Below the pieces are notes generated by a model. The model saw nothing but the letters and a program-made list of their open reading frames with translations, did not search any database and was not told the origin of the DNA. DNA of 64,000 bases from Gerris lacustris (lineage: Eukaryota > Arthropoda > Insecta > Hemiptera > Gerridae), in contig OX578276.1 of the NCBI GenBank assembly GCA_951217055.1, positions 17,591,430 through 17,655,429 on the forward strand, in the 5' to 3' direction. A program made the translations under genes and the position numbers. Positions 1 through 11,094 of the stretch are shown here, piece by piece. Each line of letters begins with the position of its first letter. Position 1 is the first letter of the stretch.

Positions 1-369
1 AGAGTTCCAAGTGTCTGAAAAGACTGAGTGGTAAGTAATAAGCGGCAAGCGGTAACATTATTAAGGCGCTCGTGCTTGTCATAGTCGGTCGTCCTCTACT
101 TCCACTGTACACATTGTAAACGTAAACATAAGCGGCACCGCTCTGCCACCCACCGCTCACCGCTCGTATATCGTATATACTTAGAGTGTACAGATTACTA
201 GCACTATGGAATATAGAAGAGAGGCAGCAAATAGATGCTGAACAGTAGGTGAACAAGAGGGTTGAGGAACGGTCATCCCAGTGTATGCGCACATCCAGCG
301 GATGTTCAAATTCTTAATTGATGACCACCTGGCCGAAGGAAACGTAGGAAAGAATAATTGTGAGACATA

Positions 370-1376
370 CATTTAATTTCATTTTTTTAAATAAAAAATT
401 TAATATTTATTACTATAAATTTAAAATACAATTTCGTATAAATATATTATGCAAGTCTTAGAAATAAAATTAATGACAATACGTGCATAGAGATTTAAAT
501 AAGTCATCTTAATGTATTATTATTAAACAAGAAGGATGGAACAAGAATAAAAATGTATTCTGTCACCGGGGAATCCCTTCGCAATTTTTTTTATTTATAT
601 AAGTAATAGGTTTGTTCAAACCAAGCGGTGAACCATCAAGGGCATGTGCAGTTCCCCTCAGGCATGCGCAATGAAAAAAGCCGTCAGATTTTATCTATTG
701 CGCATGATCGTGACTATCCCGCAGACAGTTCCCAGCTTGGTTTGAACAATATCATCACCTCCATTTTTCCACTGCAATTTTGTAGAGCATTAGAGTCTAA
801 ATGTATGGTGCTGAAGTTCAATTCCTATACGTTGAGAAATAGTTTTATTATTTCGTTCTCTCTTCTCTATTTATAGAAATATATTTAATTAAATGACTTT
901 TGAAGTAATACATAAATAAATAGTAGAATAATTAAGACGTTCTTTCAGCACATTATATTTTGTAGAAAGAGAGAAAATTCTTTAAATACATTACTCATAA
1001 AAACTTGCATTTTAAATGGAAGTAACAACAAGTACCTATGATAGTTTAAATTAGCCGAGAAGAATATTGAGGCAAATTTAAAATGTTATTATAGAGAAGT
1101 CGATATGAAAAGTTCAACCGAGAAGTGATCCAATTACACCGTCACCCAATTTGTCGTCTGTAAATTCATCGCTGGACAAAGTATCTTCTGAAACATATAT
1201 AAGCATTTACTTAAAAAACAAATTATAGAATTTGGTGGACTTATAATTGACTAAAATATATCTAAAAATCTCATGCAACTGAATATTTACAGTTTTTGAG
1301 TCAGTTTGAGACCCTTATTTTGTTTACATATCCGTTTTTCGTAAAAAAAAATCCTGACTTAATAATCAAGATCAAG
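370..1376 (-). repeat. Duplicated terminal-exon block, copy A
   Basis: One of five same-direction copies of a block holding a foldback repeat, a 3' flank and a terminal exon; the others start near 6285, 7905, 57930 and 63030. The foldback core is about 607-750, with near-inverted ends GGTTTGTTCAAACC and GGTTTGAACAA and inner arms containing CATGCGCAATG and CTATTGCGCATG. The stretch 1060-1120 matches the other copies just below their exons. The block is cut at about 1376 by a non-LTR retrotransposon; its continuation reappears near 5108. Edges are approximate. Confidence 0.75.
1114..1187 (-). CDS. Alternative 3'-terminal exon A of secreted-protein gene
   Basis: Terminal exon read on the minus strand. 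It begins after a TTTCAG acceptor (AG at 1189-1188), enters in phase 1 and stops at TGA (1116-1114). After the junction codon it reads DTLSSDEFTDDKLGDGVIGS and then LLG. The peptide and acceptor closely match exons at 8435-8514, 7137-7264 and 60589-60671, and reading frame is kept despite base changes, which argues for selection on protein. Phase fits the exon at 12451-12507, giving Lys at the junction codon. It lies about 11 kb from that exon, behind two similar terminal exons, so its use would need alternative splicing, or it could belong to another transcript. The peptide is acidic then Gly-rich; function unknown. No obvious AATAAA close behind the stop. Confidence 0.65.
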
Positions 1377-3231
1377 AAGGCCTGGCAACCCGCCTGATAA
1401 CACAAGAGTCAATCAAATGGGCCGTCCATAAATTTGAGCCTTTTAAAGCGGCTGGACCAGACGGAATTTTTCCAGCACTACTACAAAAGGCAAAGGACCG
1501 CCTAGTATCCAGAATTAAGGTACTATTTAGAGGCAGCGTGGCCTTGGGCGTAGTGCCGGAGGTATGGAAGGCAGCTAAGGTAGTCTAAGGGTATCCTTAA
1601 ACTAGGGAAGACAGACTATACAGGCCAAATCCTTCCGACCTATTAGTCTCACGTCCTTTATGCTAAAGACTTTGGAAAGGATAATAGATAGATATCTAAT
1701 GGAGGAAATTCTACCTAGCAAACAGCTGCATGCTAATCAGCATGCATACCTGAAAAGGATGCCGGCAGGAATAGGCAAAATATGCAAAAAGGAGATTATT
1801 GCGTGGCTCTCTTCTTAGATGTGGAAGGAGCCTTTGATAGAGGAAAGATGAGGAATATAGAAGAGGAACTTCTGCTGAGGAACACTCCTCGAGCCATTAT
1901 TGAAAAGATATTGTCCTCCCTGAAAGGGAGGAAAGTAAACTCATCACTAAATGACACTAAGGTCACAATCAGGGTTGGCTTGTAGAAGCATAGCAGGAGC
2001 AATGAGGACGACAACTACTGCAGCCTTAGAAGGTCTGATAGGCATCCCTCCACTGAAGATATGGATTAAAAGAGAGGCCATTTCGTCATTTGTCAGACTC
2101 AGAGACAATGGACAATGGCTAGGGAAAGGATCCCTAACCGGAGACTTGGAAATCGAAAGGGTAGCTGAGTCAGAGATCCCCCTTACTGCAATTGGAGTGT
2201 CAGGAAGGGAACATCGGTTAAAACTTAAGAGGAATTATAAGGTGGAAATACCATCTCGAGCCAGATGGGAACAAGAAAATATGAAATTGGGCATGGATAC
2301 TCTAGTGTCATATTCGGATGGCTCAAAGAATGAAACCGGAATGTCGGGAGCGGGATTGTATCTAGAAAAGTCCGGCACCCGTGAGAGTTTCCCGCTAGGT
2401 ACACTTACCTCCGTCTTTTAGGCGGAAATCTATGCCACCCTAAAGGTGGCAAGACAGCCAGAGGTGGTGGAAGCAACAGCTAAGTCCATAGCTATATGCT
2501 CGGATAGCCAAGTGGCTCTACATGCTCTCGATGCCCCTAGTGTAACCTCTGCACTGGCAAGGAGTGTCGGGAGACACTAGAGCTGCTGGCAGAGAGTAAG
2601 GAGGTAACACTGCTCTGGGTCCCGGGACACCAAGGGATACCAGGGAACGAGAAAGCAGATGAGGCAAAAATAGGAGCCTCTATGCCTTTCTGTGGACCGG
2701 AACCTGAGTTAACTGGTCGAAAGGTCAGGTCAAATCAGCCATTAAGAAGTGGGTATGGGATGAAGCAGAAAAGAAATGGTTAGAAACAGAGGGAAGCAGA
2801 CAGTCTAAGATGCTACTGCCAAAAATAAACAAAAGGAAAATCAGATGGCTGTTAGGACTGAGGAGGACCAACCAGAGAAATCTGGTTGGAGTGCTAACTG
2901 GACACTGCAGGCTCAGTAGATATCTGGCTATGCTGAAAGTAGAAGAGTGCCCCTTATGTCCAGTATGTGGAGAGGAAGAGGAAACAGCTTACCATTACCT
3001 GGGAGTGTGTGAAGGATATGGGAGATTGCGCTTTCATATCTTAAGGAAGGGAGAACTTGGGGTAGAGGAACTTGTTAAGCTGAAGTGGCAAGATATCCTC
3101 TCCTTCATAATCTAAACAAAGAGGTGGTGAAGGTTTGATGTGTGTGGGAACGCCTGAGGTTGACAAAAATTATCCAAAGGTGGTCTGTTTGCTAGGCTAG
3201 GCCTCCCCGCCCCTTAATACTACTACTAACA
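1377..3231 (+). mobile_element. Degenerate non-LTR retrotransposon (R1/LOA/I-type, RT plus RNase H)
   Basis: Broken pol-like ORF of a LINE. From left: reverse-transcriptase start (PFKAAGPDGIFPALLQ near 1440-1490), the RPISLTSFMLKTLERII segment (about 1635-1690), the first catalytic block FLDVEGAFD (about 1810-1840), RNase H (SYSDGSK near 2310, AEIYATLKVARQ near 2425, WVPGHQGIPGNEKADE near 2617-2665) and a terminal CCHC knuckle (CPLCPVCG...H...C, about 2950-3010). Several stops and frameshifts occur, and the part that should hold the YADD catalytic motif is missing around 1985, so it cannot move itself. The tail is a short TAC run near 3218-3231. RNase H after RT is a trait of I, LOA and some R1 clades; exact clade not settled. 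It interrupts block copy A. Confidence 0.85.
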
Positions 3232-3823
3232 TCAAAAAGCTTAAAAGTATTAAAGGGAGCAAAGTACATAAACATGTTTCTTAAACATTGGTGACTTCTA
3301 GTGGCGCTAGAGGTGGATAGTGAGAGATAATTAAACTAATTTTATTAGTTATCAATGACATCATTAACCTATTGTTGTTTAAGGTGAATGCGATTCACAT
3401 AATTTCTACTTTAAACAGTTTTATGAAATAACAAAATAACTAAGCACATATAAAGGTGTTGGCAATGCTTCATATAATAATAGCTATGTATTAAGAAGGT
3501 CAACAAGGTCAAGAAACTAAAATATACAATATAAATATTTATAAGATGAACTTATTAAATATAGTAATTGTGATAACAGTGATAATGATAAGCTATCAGG
3601 AGACAAAACACATATGATTGATAGCAATGTGTATGTTTTTACTCTTGGAAGCACCACCAGCTAAATCAAAAATTTGAGAAACTTTTTGAAGCGAGAGTTT
3701 CATTTACTCAAGTTCACATACGAGAGACCCCATTCGTTTTCGAACTTACGATATTGGTGGATTGTTGAACGAGCTGCCACGGCGCAAAGGAGCCTGTTAT
3801 TGAAATCATGAGATACTTGTATT
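3232..3823. other. No gene seen
   Basis: AT-rich sequence between the LINE tail and a hAT element. I see no coding exon, RNA gene or clear repeat match within the window. Confidence 0.5.
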
Positions 3824-3831
3824 ATCTAGAT

Positions 3832-4582
3832 CATTGGTTCCCAAAGTGGGGGGCGCGCCCCCCAAGGGAGGCGTGAAGACAAGTCAAGGGGGGCGTGGGA
3901 CCTCGAGATCGAGATAGCCTTGCCGTCCGAACGTCTAATGCGATTATATAAAAATCCAAAAATCAAACCAGTTGGAGAACCTCACTGACGAATTCAACAG
4001 ATACTTTCCTAACACATGTGATGACAACATTTATAAACAATGGATCCTTTCAGTGTTAACATAGATTCCCTGCCCGAAACACTTCAAGAACAAGCTTTAG
4101 AAAAAAAGGTTCTGCTGCCGATTTGGATAAAATGGACAAAACATCGTTTTGGGTTAAGTATTACAAAGTGTACCCCAGTATATCACAGCAAGCACTTCGA
4201 TTGTATTTACCTTTTTCAAGCACTTATTTGAAACAAAGTACACATTAAAAACAAAGTATCGTGGCAAACTTGATGTTGCTGTGCTTGATTTTAGTTGTGC
4301 ACTTTTTAATACTCATCCAAGAATAGGGAATCTTGTAAAAAAAAAATACAAGCTCATCCATCTCATAAGATCCCATAAGATCGTCTGTAATAGTAATAAG
4401 ATTAACTTGTAATGTTATAGAAAAAAAAGTAATATAAAGAAATGAATCGTTATTCAATGTAATAATGGTTTATTTTATTTTTTTACATTATCTCATAAAA
4501 ATGTGTAAGGGGGGGGGGGGGGCGTTGGAAGATTTATTCTTGACTGTGGGGGGCTCGGTAAAAAAAACTTTGGGAACCCCTG
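3832..4582 (+). mobile_element. Internally deleted hAT element with transposase tail
   Basis: Terminal inverted repeats CATTGGTTCCCAAAGT and ACTTTGGGAACCCCTG are flanked by a perfect 8-bp target duplication ATCTAGAT (3824-3831 and 4583-4590), the hAT signature. Inside, frame-shifted pieces near 4040-4330 read as a transposase C-terminus, including FWVKYYKVYPSISQQALRLY, LPFSSTYL and TKYRGKLD, resembling the hATC dimerisation region of ZBED/SCAND3-like transposases. The catalytic core is gone. G-rich runs lie just inside both ends. Confidence 0.9.
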
Positions 4583-4590
4583 ATCTAGAT

Positions 4591-5107
4591 GATTTGTAAG
4601 TACAGGTTTTGTGTTAACGTTCTTCTCTTCTAAATGCTCAAGGTCACACATTCTTAGTGTCAAAGCGCAGTTAACTGGGTAAAGAAAACGGTGTTAGAAT
4701 GAACGGAAAGTGTGTGTGAACATGTCAGTTATTACCACCAATTCCACTGGAAGAGAAACAACATAATTTGTGGCCACAAATAGTTTCAAACTGATCGAAC
4801 TGTGCGTATAACTGAAACTACAAAAGAGAATTTGATAGATGAGGTCTGCAAATGCGTAAATACCTGCCTAAACTGCGCAGTCCATATAGTTTTGTGTTTA
4901 GAATGGACGTCACACCTGACACTAATGTAAAACTGAAAGTATAAAGGTCCATTTAGAGAAAATAAAATGTTGAGCCCTTTTTTCGAACCCTTCCTAAGCC
5001 CCATTAAAGGTCTCCGGTTAGCATTGATATTGACAAGTAATCATAAGTCTTCATCATTCGTTGATAAGATGTTTTTATAATTAGCTGACTAAATATAAAA
5101 TTAATTA
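4591..5107. other. No gene seen
   Basis: AT-rich DNA without recognisable exon or repeat between the hAT insertion and the resumed duplicated block. Confidence 0.5.
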
Positions 5108-5465
5108 ATCTAAATATTAGCATGAGTATTTACATGGGTTTAGAAATGTCAAACATGCATTTTATGAAACCATTTTTCTTTAAATGTTTGGATGAGTATG
5201 TTCAGGGATATATTATGAGGACATGTTTACCTGCCAAAACAGTTATCACGACCAGCACGATTTCTTGGTAATCACCAAGCTCTTGGTTGGCCAGAGTTGG
5301 TAACTCGATTAGTAAGGCAATAAGTTAGAACTAAGTTGATAAGAAATAAGTTAGTTTCACCATAGAGTACTATACAAGTTTACACTTACTCTTACCTTTT
5401 GTAATAATCTTAGCCGTTCCATTGTAAATATCTCATTATCATTACTAATTAGTGACATTACTATT
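5108..5465 (-). other. Block copy A, upstream part, with conserved donor-like site
   Basis: Shares sequence with 7555-7870 and 9495-9900. On the minus strand all three contain a strong 5' splice site in the same context, AAG or CAAG followed by GTAAGAGTA. Here a 27-nt reading frame, 5422-5396, starts with ATG, encodes MERLRLLQK and ends exactly at the donor in phase 0. That would join in frame to the phase-0 acceptor of an exon such as 32596, which begins VLLWMSLALGCLS, and make a good signal peptide. The other two copies have one extra base and lose this frame. Possible first exon of the next paralogue to the left, outside the window; speculative. Confidence 0.3.
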
Positions 5466-5469
5466 TATT

Positions 5470-6284
5470 AGCGTTTTTAAGTCAAAAAATTTAGCAGCAA
5501 ATAATATTAATGAATTAAAAGGTGCTTATAGCCTAGAAGAATTGGAATCGGAATCGAGAAAGGCCGATCTGACTCGGCAACCTGCGTACGTAAGCAGATG
5601 CCTACTGTGGCCCAGATGGTGATGGTAGACAGAGAAGTATCATTCGGTTCATCTTGTAATGTGTTCACTTCACTTTAACTTAAACCACGCTGTTCAATTT
5701 TGGCACCTGTTTTTGGATTCTGATTCAAAATCAGAATCCACGTGAACTCTGACCGAAACCTCACAGTATATCTTACACTCAGAAGGAGAGTGTTGCGTAA
5801 CTTCAAAAATGCAATTTTTTTAGACTATCACTAAGTTTAGAAGACCTGGATGAGCTCTTCACAGTGAAATAAAGTAGTAGCTTTAGTTTATTTCTTTTTG
5901 ACATTTTCATGTTTAGGCTATGGCACATAACTCAAAAAGCGTTACGTTACTTTTAGCTTAAAAACTCAGAAAAGTATAAGAGGGAGTTAGAAACCTATAG
6001 GAGGTGTGTAATCCAGTGCCTTCCTCTACCACCCTTCGTAGGGCCGAAGAATGTCGAAAAGAGTTCCACTGCTAGCAGGAAACTAGGCTGTTGCAGGAGG
6101 TAGTTCGTAGTTGCATAGTCTAGCCCAGTCTAGTCTTGTTTAATCTCGAGTTTTTACCGTCCTTTATAGGCATGTTTGCTTGGCCTTGGACAGGTTCTCA
6201 CTCTTCACCCCTCTTTTGTATGTAATATTTACTTTTTACAATGGGTTGTAGTGTTTAAATTTGCATTTACATTTTATATATTTA
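5470..6284. other. No gene seen; small hairpin
   Basis: Moderately GC-richer intergenic sequence. A short perfect hairpin GGATTCTGATT / AATCAGAATCC lies at about 5714-5738. Nothing codes convincingly. Confidence 0.45.
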
Positions 6285-7136
6285 AGGGATGAATTATCTC
6301 AAAACTATTAAAGCTAAACTTGTGTCTGTATCCTTCTGAGGGTGCGATATTTGACTCATGATTTAGGAAAATAATAAATATTGTAAAACATTAATGTAAT
6401 TGTATTTTTTTTTTAATTTAACATTTTAATATTTATTACTATAAAAATTCCGAATTAAATATATACTAATCCTAGATATAAAATTAATGACAATACGTGC
6501 GAAGAGATTTAAATTATTAATATTAATGTAAAACAAGAAAGGAAGGAAGAAGGATAGACATTTATTCTGTTACTGGGGATTGAACTCGAGATACCTTCGT
6601 AATTAATTTTATTTATACAAGTAATGGCAACCAATGGTTCCTAGCAAACCAAGTTTGGAACCATTAAGGGCATGCGCAGGTTGTCACAGGCATGCGCAAT
6701 GGATAAAAGCCGTTTGCTTTTATCCATTGTGCAAGCTCGCGATAGTTCCACGCTTGATTGGAACAAAACTAATACCATCATTACCATCCGTTCATTGTAG
6801 TTTCGTAGAGCAATAGTGTGTAAATGCGGAATTCAATTCCCAGGTAGCGAGAAATATCTCTACCTATCTTTCTCTCATTCTCATTTATAGGAATACATTT
6901 TTGATTAAATAACATTTAAAATAGACAAAAATAAATAGAAAGACAATAAAAAACGTCCTTTCAGCACGATACATTTTGTACGAAGCGAGAAAATTCTTTA
7001 AACACATTAAACACGAAACTTGTATTTTAAATTGAAGTAACAATTATATTAGTTTAAATTAGCCGATGAAAAAATTCGACCATTCTAAATATCGCGTAAA
7101 ATTTAAAATTTGTTTGAAGAAAAGTCGATATAAAAG

Positions 7137-7264
7137 TTATCCTCCGGTAAGTGATCCAATTGTACCTGGATCCAATTGAACTCCACTTGAACTACCACCA
7201 AAACGATTTCCAATTGTAAAGGCATCCAAGTCTTCATCTGTAGATTCACTGGACAAAAACTTGT
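7137..7264 (-). CDS. Alternative 3'-terminal exon B of secreted-protein gene
   Basis: Acceptor TTTCAG (AG at 7266-7265), phase-1 entry, stop TAA at 7139-7137. It reads KFLSSESTDEDLDAFTIG, then NRFGGSSSGVQLDPGTIGSL and TGG. Longer than its relatives (42 codons with stop, against 24-27) because a Gly/Ser stretch and a second copy of the TIGS-type motif are present. Open throughout and in phase with the exon at 12451-12507 (Asn at the junction). The acidic start and GSL.GG end match the other copies. An internal ACAATTGGA duplication is shared with exon C, suggesting B and C are closest relatives. Function unknown. Confidence 0.65.
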
Positions 7265-7830
7265 CTGAAACACATAAGTATTTTCTTAAAATCAAATTTT
7301 TGAATTAGTTCTATATTTAAATCATCATATGACTAAAACAAATCTAAAAGAGCAAAGGACCAAAATTTAACTGTTTCTGAGACATTGTAGATTCCTAGTA
7401 TGTTTACATACCTGTTTATTTGTTTCCTACCACCAACAGATTTATTAATCAAGAAGGCCATGGTTTCTTGGAAGAAAACAAATAAACCACGAACTCTGGC
7501 TGATGTCATAAAAGCCCTGTATTTGTCTGTTTGTAATATTTCAGTAACTCAATTAACATAAAGTTTACACGAGTTTAGAAATGTCAAGCATACATTTTAT
7601 GGAGCCGATTTAAGTTCAGGTGAGTAAGTTCGGGGATATTTAATAAGGACCTATTTTTCTGCCTTAACGATTATCAAGGCCATTTTGATTTCTTGGTTCA
7701 AACCGTACCTCAGCTCTTGCTTGGCCGAAAGTCGCTACTCTATTCGCAAGAAAATAAGTTAGAACTGTTTATATAAGAAATAAGTTAGTTTCACCAAAAA
7801 GTACTTAACAAGTTTTACATCTACTCTTAC

Positions 7831-7858
7831 CTTGTTAAAATGTTTTAGTTGGTTTCAT
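7831..7858 (-). other. Donor-like site, copy B (frame lost)
   Basis: Same conserved CAAG/GTAAGAGTA context as 5396 and 9819. The ATG at 7858 runs into TAA after seven codons, so this copy cannot encode the short leader. Probably non-functional as a coding exon. Confidence 0.25.
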
Positions 7859-8434
7859 GCGGCAGGAAAAAATACAAATTTCCATAAGGTGTAAATTTTC
7901 ATAAATCTTGGAATATTTATATTTTCAAATCAAAGCATTACATATCTATTAGAAGAAGGATAAACATTTATTTCGTCACCGTAGATCGACTCAAGATCCC
8001 TTCGTCATTTATTTTTATTTACATAAGTAATTGGTTCGTTCAAAACAAGCTGCGAAGAATCAAGGGCATGCGCAGGTCATCTCAGGCCTTTAGAATTAAA
8101 AGCCTATTTTATCCATTGCGCAAGCCCGGGACAACCTCAAGGTTGGTTTTACGCTTTGTTGGATCAAAACTAATATCACCATCACCATTCGTCCACTGTA
8201 GTTCCATAGAGCATTAGAGCTTAAAAGCAAGTATCTATAGTTCAATTATAAGCGAAAAAATTCTTTAAACATGTTAACACAAATACTTAAATTCTAAATC
8301 AGAGAAACAAGAATGTTAGTTTAAATTAGTAGATAAAGCAATTCGATAAATTCTAAATACGACGGAAAATTTAAAATTAGGTTAAAGAGAAGTTGTTATT
8401 AAAAGTTAACCTCAGAGAAGTGATCCAATTGTAC

Positions 8435-8514
8435 CTAACCAGATCCCACAAGAGATCCAATTGCACCATCACCCAATTTGTCATCTGAAAATGCATCACT
8501 GGACAAAGTTTCGT
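8435..8514 (-). CDS. 3'-terminal exon C of secreted-protein gene (nearest)
   Basis: The first terminal exon met downstream of the exon at 12451-12507, about 3.9 kb away, so the default last exon. Acceptor TTTCAG (AG at 8516-8515), phase-1 entry, stop TAG at 8437-8435. After the junction it reads ETLSSDAFSDDKLGDGAIGS and LVGSG. Joined to the preceding exon the junction codon is AAC, making an N-E-T glycosylation sequon. Just past the stop, bases still resemble the coding end of the other copies (GTACAATTGGATCACTTC), so this exon has a duplicated tail with a stop between the two halves. Acidic, Gly-rich; function unknown. Confidence 0.75.
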
Positions 8515-8654
8515 CTGAAACATAAATGTATTTACTTACTAAACAAATTTTAAAATTTGGTGGACATATTATGTAGTACGCTAAAATAAATCTAAAAGAG
8601 CATGGAGCAGAAATTTAATTTTTGAGGTATATTGAACTCTTATTCTATTTACAT

Positions 8655-9295
8655 ATAAGTTTTTCGTACAACCACAAGACTCATTAATCAAGAAGGCTGT
8701 GGTTATTCGTGCAAACACAAGACTCATTAATCAAGAAGGCTGTGGTTATTCGTACAAACACAAGACTCATTAATCAACAAGGCTGTGGTTATTCGTACAA
8801 ACACAAGACTCATTAATCAAGAAGGCTGTGGTTATTCGTACAAACACAAGACTCATTAATCAAGAAGGCTGTGGTTATTCGTACAAACACAAGACTCATT
8901 AATCAAGAAGGCTGTGGTTATTCGTACAAACACAAGACTCATTAATCAAGAAGGCTGTGGTTTTTCTTACAAACACAAGGATCATTAATCAAAAAGGCTG
9001 TGGTTTTTCGTACAAACACCAGGCTCTTAATCAAGAAGGCTGTGGCTTTTCGTATAAACACCAGACTCATTAATCAAGAAGGCTGTATTTTTTCTACATA
9101 CACCACGCTCACTGAACTAGAAGGCTGTGGTTTTTCGTACAAACGCCAGGCTCTTAATCAGGAAGGCTGTGGTTTTTCGTATAAACACCAGACTCATTAA
9201 TCATAGTAGGCTGTATTTTTTCTACATACACCCAGCTCATTGAACAAGAAGGCTGTGGTTTATCGTACAAGCACCAGGCTGATTAATCAAGAAGA
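8655..9295. repeat. 43-bp minisatellite, about 15 copies
   Basis: Head-to-tail units of about 43 bp built on CATTAATCAAGAAGGCTGTG; the left units are nearly identical and the right ones degenerate. The seed occurs once in block B (near 7448) and in altered form in block A (near 1360), so the array expanded inside copy C. It lies in the intron just upstream of terminal exon C. Confidence 0.95.
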
Positions 9296-9344
9296 CCGCG
9301 GTTTCTACGATGAAAACTACCAGAGTTAAATTAGTTAAAATTAA

Positions 9345-9492
9345 CGCCGTGTCCAGACTACCAAACCGAACAGGGGAAACGAGCCTAGCATTAGTCTCTG
9401 CGCATGCCCAAAGTGAGAAGCGCAGGCGCGATTTAGACTGAGCATGCGCAGAGACTTCTTTCCTCTGTTAGGTTCGGCAGTCTGGACAAGGC
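9345..9492. mobile_element. piggyBac-like MITE (TTAA target)
   Basis: Inverted ends CGCCGTGTCCAGACT and AGTCTGGACAAGGC flanked by TTAA on both sides (9341-9344 and 9493-9496). The inner arms contain CTGCGCATGC and GAGCATGCGCAGAGA. Non-coding, 148 bp. The piggyBac assignment rests on the TTAA duplication only. Confidence 0.7.
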
Positions 9493-9818
9493 TTAACATG
9501 GGTGTTTAGAAATATCAAGCATGCATTTGATAGAGTCGTTTCTCTGTTTGTGGAATACAATATACAGTTTAAGTGTTTGGGAATAATTTATTAGGATCAA
9601 TTTTACAGTCCAAACGGTTATCAAGACCAGTATGATTTCTTGGTCTAAACCCAAGGATTTTGGTTAGCTAAAAGTCGTTACTCCATTCTGAAGAAGATAA
9701 GTTAGAAGAAATAATAAACTTATTAATGAAATTAATAAGTTATATAAGAATTAGTTAGTTGATGAGAAATAAGTTAGTTTCACCAAAGAGTACTTTATAA
9801 GTTTACACTTACTCTTAC

Positions 9819-9846
9819 CTTGTACAAATTTCTTAGTTGTTTTCAT
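9819..9846 (-). other. Donor-like site, copy C
   Basis: ATG at 9846 opens a 28-nt frame MKTTKKFVQ ending in phase 1 at a CAAG/GTAAGAG donor. Phase 1 would fit the terminal exon at 8514, giving an Asp-Glu-Thr junction, but the frame differs from copy A and there is no independent support that this is an exon. Confidence 0.25.
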
Positions 9847-9904
9847 GCGGTAGGAAAAAAAATGTAAATTTTCATAAAACCGTAAATCTTGGAATATATG
9901 TATT

Positions 9905-10309
9905 TTCAAATCCAAGGATTATTTTAATATCATTGACAAGTAGTTTCACAACTTGTTACAAAAATAGCAGGTTTGTTTGTGGGAATTCCCCGCACTCTAT
10001 TGCTTAAAGGAATAAACAATTACAAAAAGGAAGAAATAATAATAACGCTTTATGAGTCCTTTCACGCCTGAAAACAAAAATACTGTTTGATATTTGGTTT
10101 AAATATCTTGTAAATAAAAATTAGATTTGTTGATATTTAGTTCAATAATACTAAATTATCGATATAACTATCCTTAAGTTATTCGAACGAATAACTTTAA
10201 AACTTCGATAATTATATCGATATTATTCTAAATTATTTCTCATTCTAAATTATAAAGATTAATAATAAAATACACACTGAAATTCGACTCTCATAAATTG
10301 ACACTAAAA
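9905..10309. other. No gene seen
   Basis: Very AT-rich intronic sequence without repeats recognised elsewhere in the window. Confidence 0.45.
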
Positions 10310-10445
10310 CGTCAATAGTATAATTAAGTCTAAAATAAAATAAAATATCGATAGTATATTTAAATCTACACATAAAATATCGATAGTAAAATCAAATCTA
10401 TTCATAAAATATCGATAGTATATATAAATCTACAGTAAAATATTA
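10310..10445. repeat. Short degenerate tandem repeat
   Basis: Three to four degenerate copies of an about 36-38 bp unit containing AAAATATCGATAGTA followed by AAATCTA. Pure AT-rich intronic DNA. Confidence 0.6.
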
Positions 10446-11094
10446 ATAATTAAATAAAATCATAAAAACAATCATAAAAAATAAATAATCAAGCATAAAA
10501 AAAATAAAATCGTCGATGATTTGATAAAAGCGACATATTATATTAGAGAAATACTGACGTCAACAACATAGTAATGGAAAATTCAATTCCATCTCTTAGT
10601 AATAACTCCCCATCAAGAAAAATACAATTTTAATGTCAATTGCTGTGTTTTTAATGTATATTGTTTTCTTATATAACTTAGATGATTGAATCTCTTGGTG
10701 AAATATGAATAAATAGCAATGCATCGCTACTTTATCATGTGGAATTAATCGAACATAATTTCCGTCTTCAGCACCTCTTATTCTATCCAATTAATTGTTG
10801 TGTTTTGTACAGAACTAAAAAGAATATTATATTGAAGGATAAAATGTTTTGAACAGTCTTTTTAGTCGAGACCAACAGTATTAAAAATATAAGTTTTTAT
10901 CCACTAATGTGCATATAGATTAAAAAGTTGTTTTTTTACCAAAGACCTCATTAACAATTAACTTACAACACTATAGTGTTGTACATCAAGTATGTAAATC
11001 AATTCCCTAGCAAATAGGCACTTAGCTGTGTTTCCATATAAAAAATAGTGTAGTAAAAATAGGCCAAAAACATAAAAAATAGCTGAACCTCGAT
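10446..11094. other. No gene seen
   Basis: AT-rich intronic sequence; no exon with both splice sites and no repeat shared within the window. Confidence 0.45.

Larger units (their letters stand above)
6285..7870 (-). repeat. Duplicated terminal-exon block, copy B
   Basis: Complete copy of the block. Its left edge (TGAATTATCTCAAAACTA, near 6290) is shared with copy F at 63030. It has the foldback core at about 6625-6770 (arms with GCATGCGCAATGGATAAAAG and its near-complement), larger flanking inverted arms with a B-box-like GATTGAACTC, then the conserved 3' flank, terminal exon, a single AATCAAGAAGGC element near 7448, and the donor-like site (exon edge 7831). Confidence 0.75.
7905..9900 (-). 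repeat. Duplicated terminal-exon block, copy C
   Basis: Third left-hand copy. Foldback core at about 8030-8165, terminal exon at 8435-8514, expanded minisatellite at 8655-9295, piggyBac-like MITE at 9345-9492 and donor-like site at 9819. The MITE and minisatellite are additions absent from copies A and B. Confidence 0.7.

Noticed and set aside
1951..3115. Cellular genes at 1951-2421 and 2810-3115
   Set aside because: They are RNase H and zinc-knuckle parts of a broken LINE.
5396..5408. 13-nt microexon bounded by CTAAG and GTAAGAG in the block copies
   Set aside because: A 13-nt exon would break the phase-1 to phase-1 splicing of the gene, and one copy lacks the acceptor AG.
8655..9295. CRISPR-like direct repeats
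   Set aside because: Units are contiguous with no unique spacers, and the genome is eukaryotic; this is a minisatellite.
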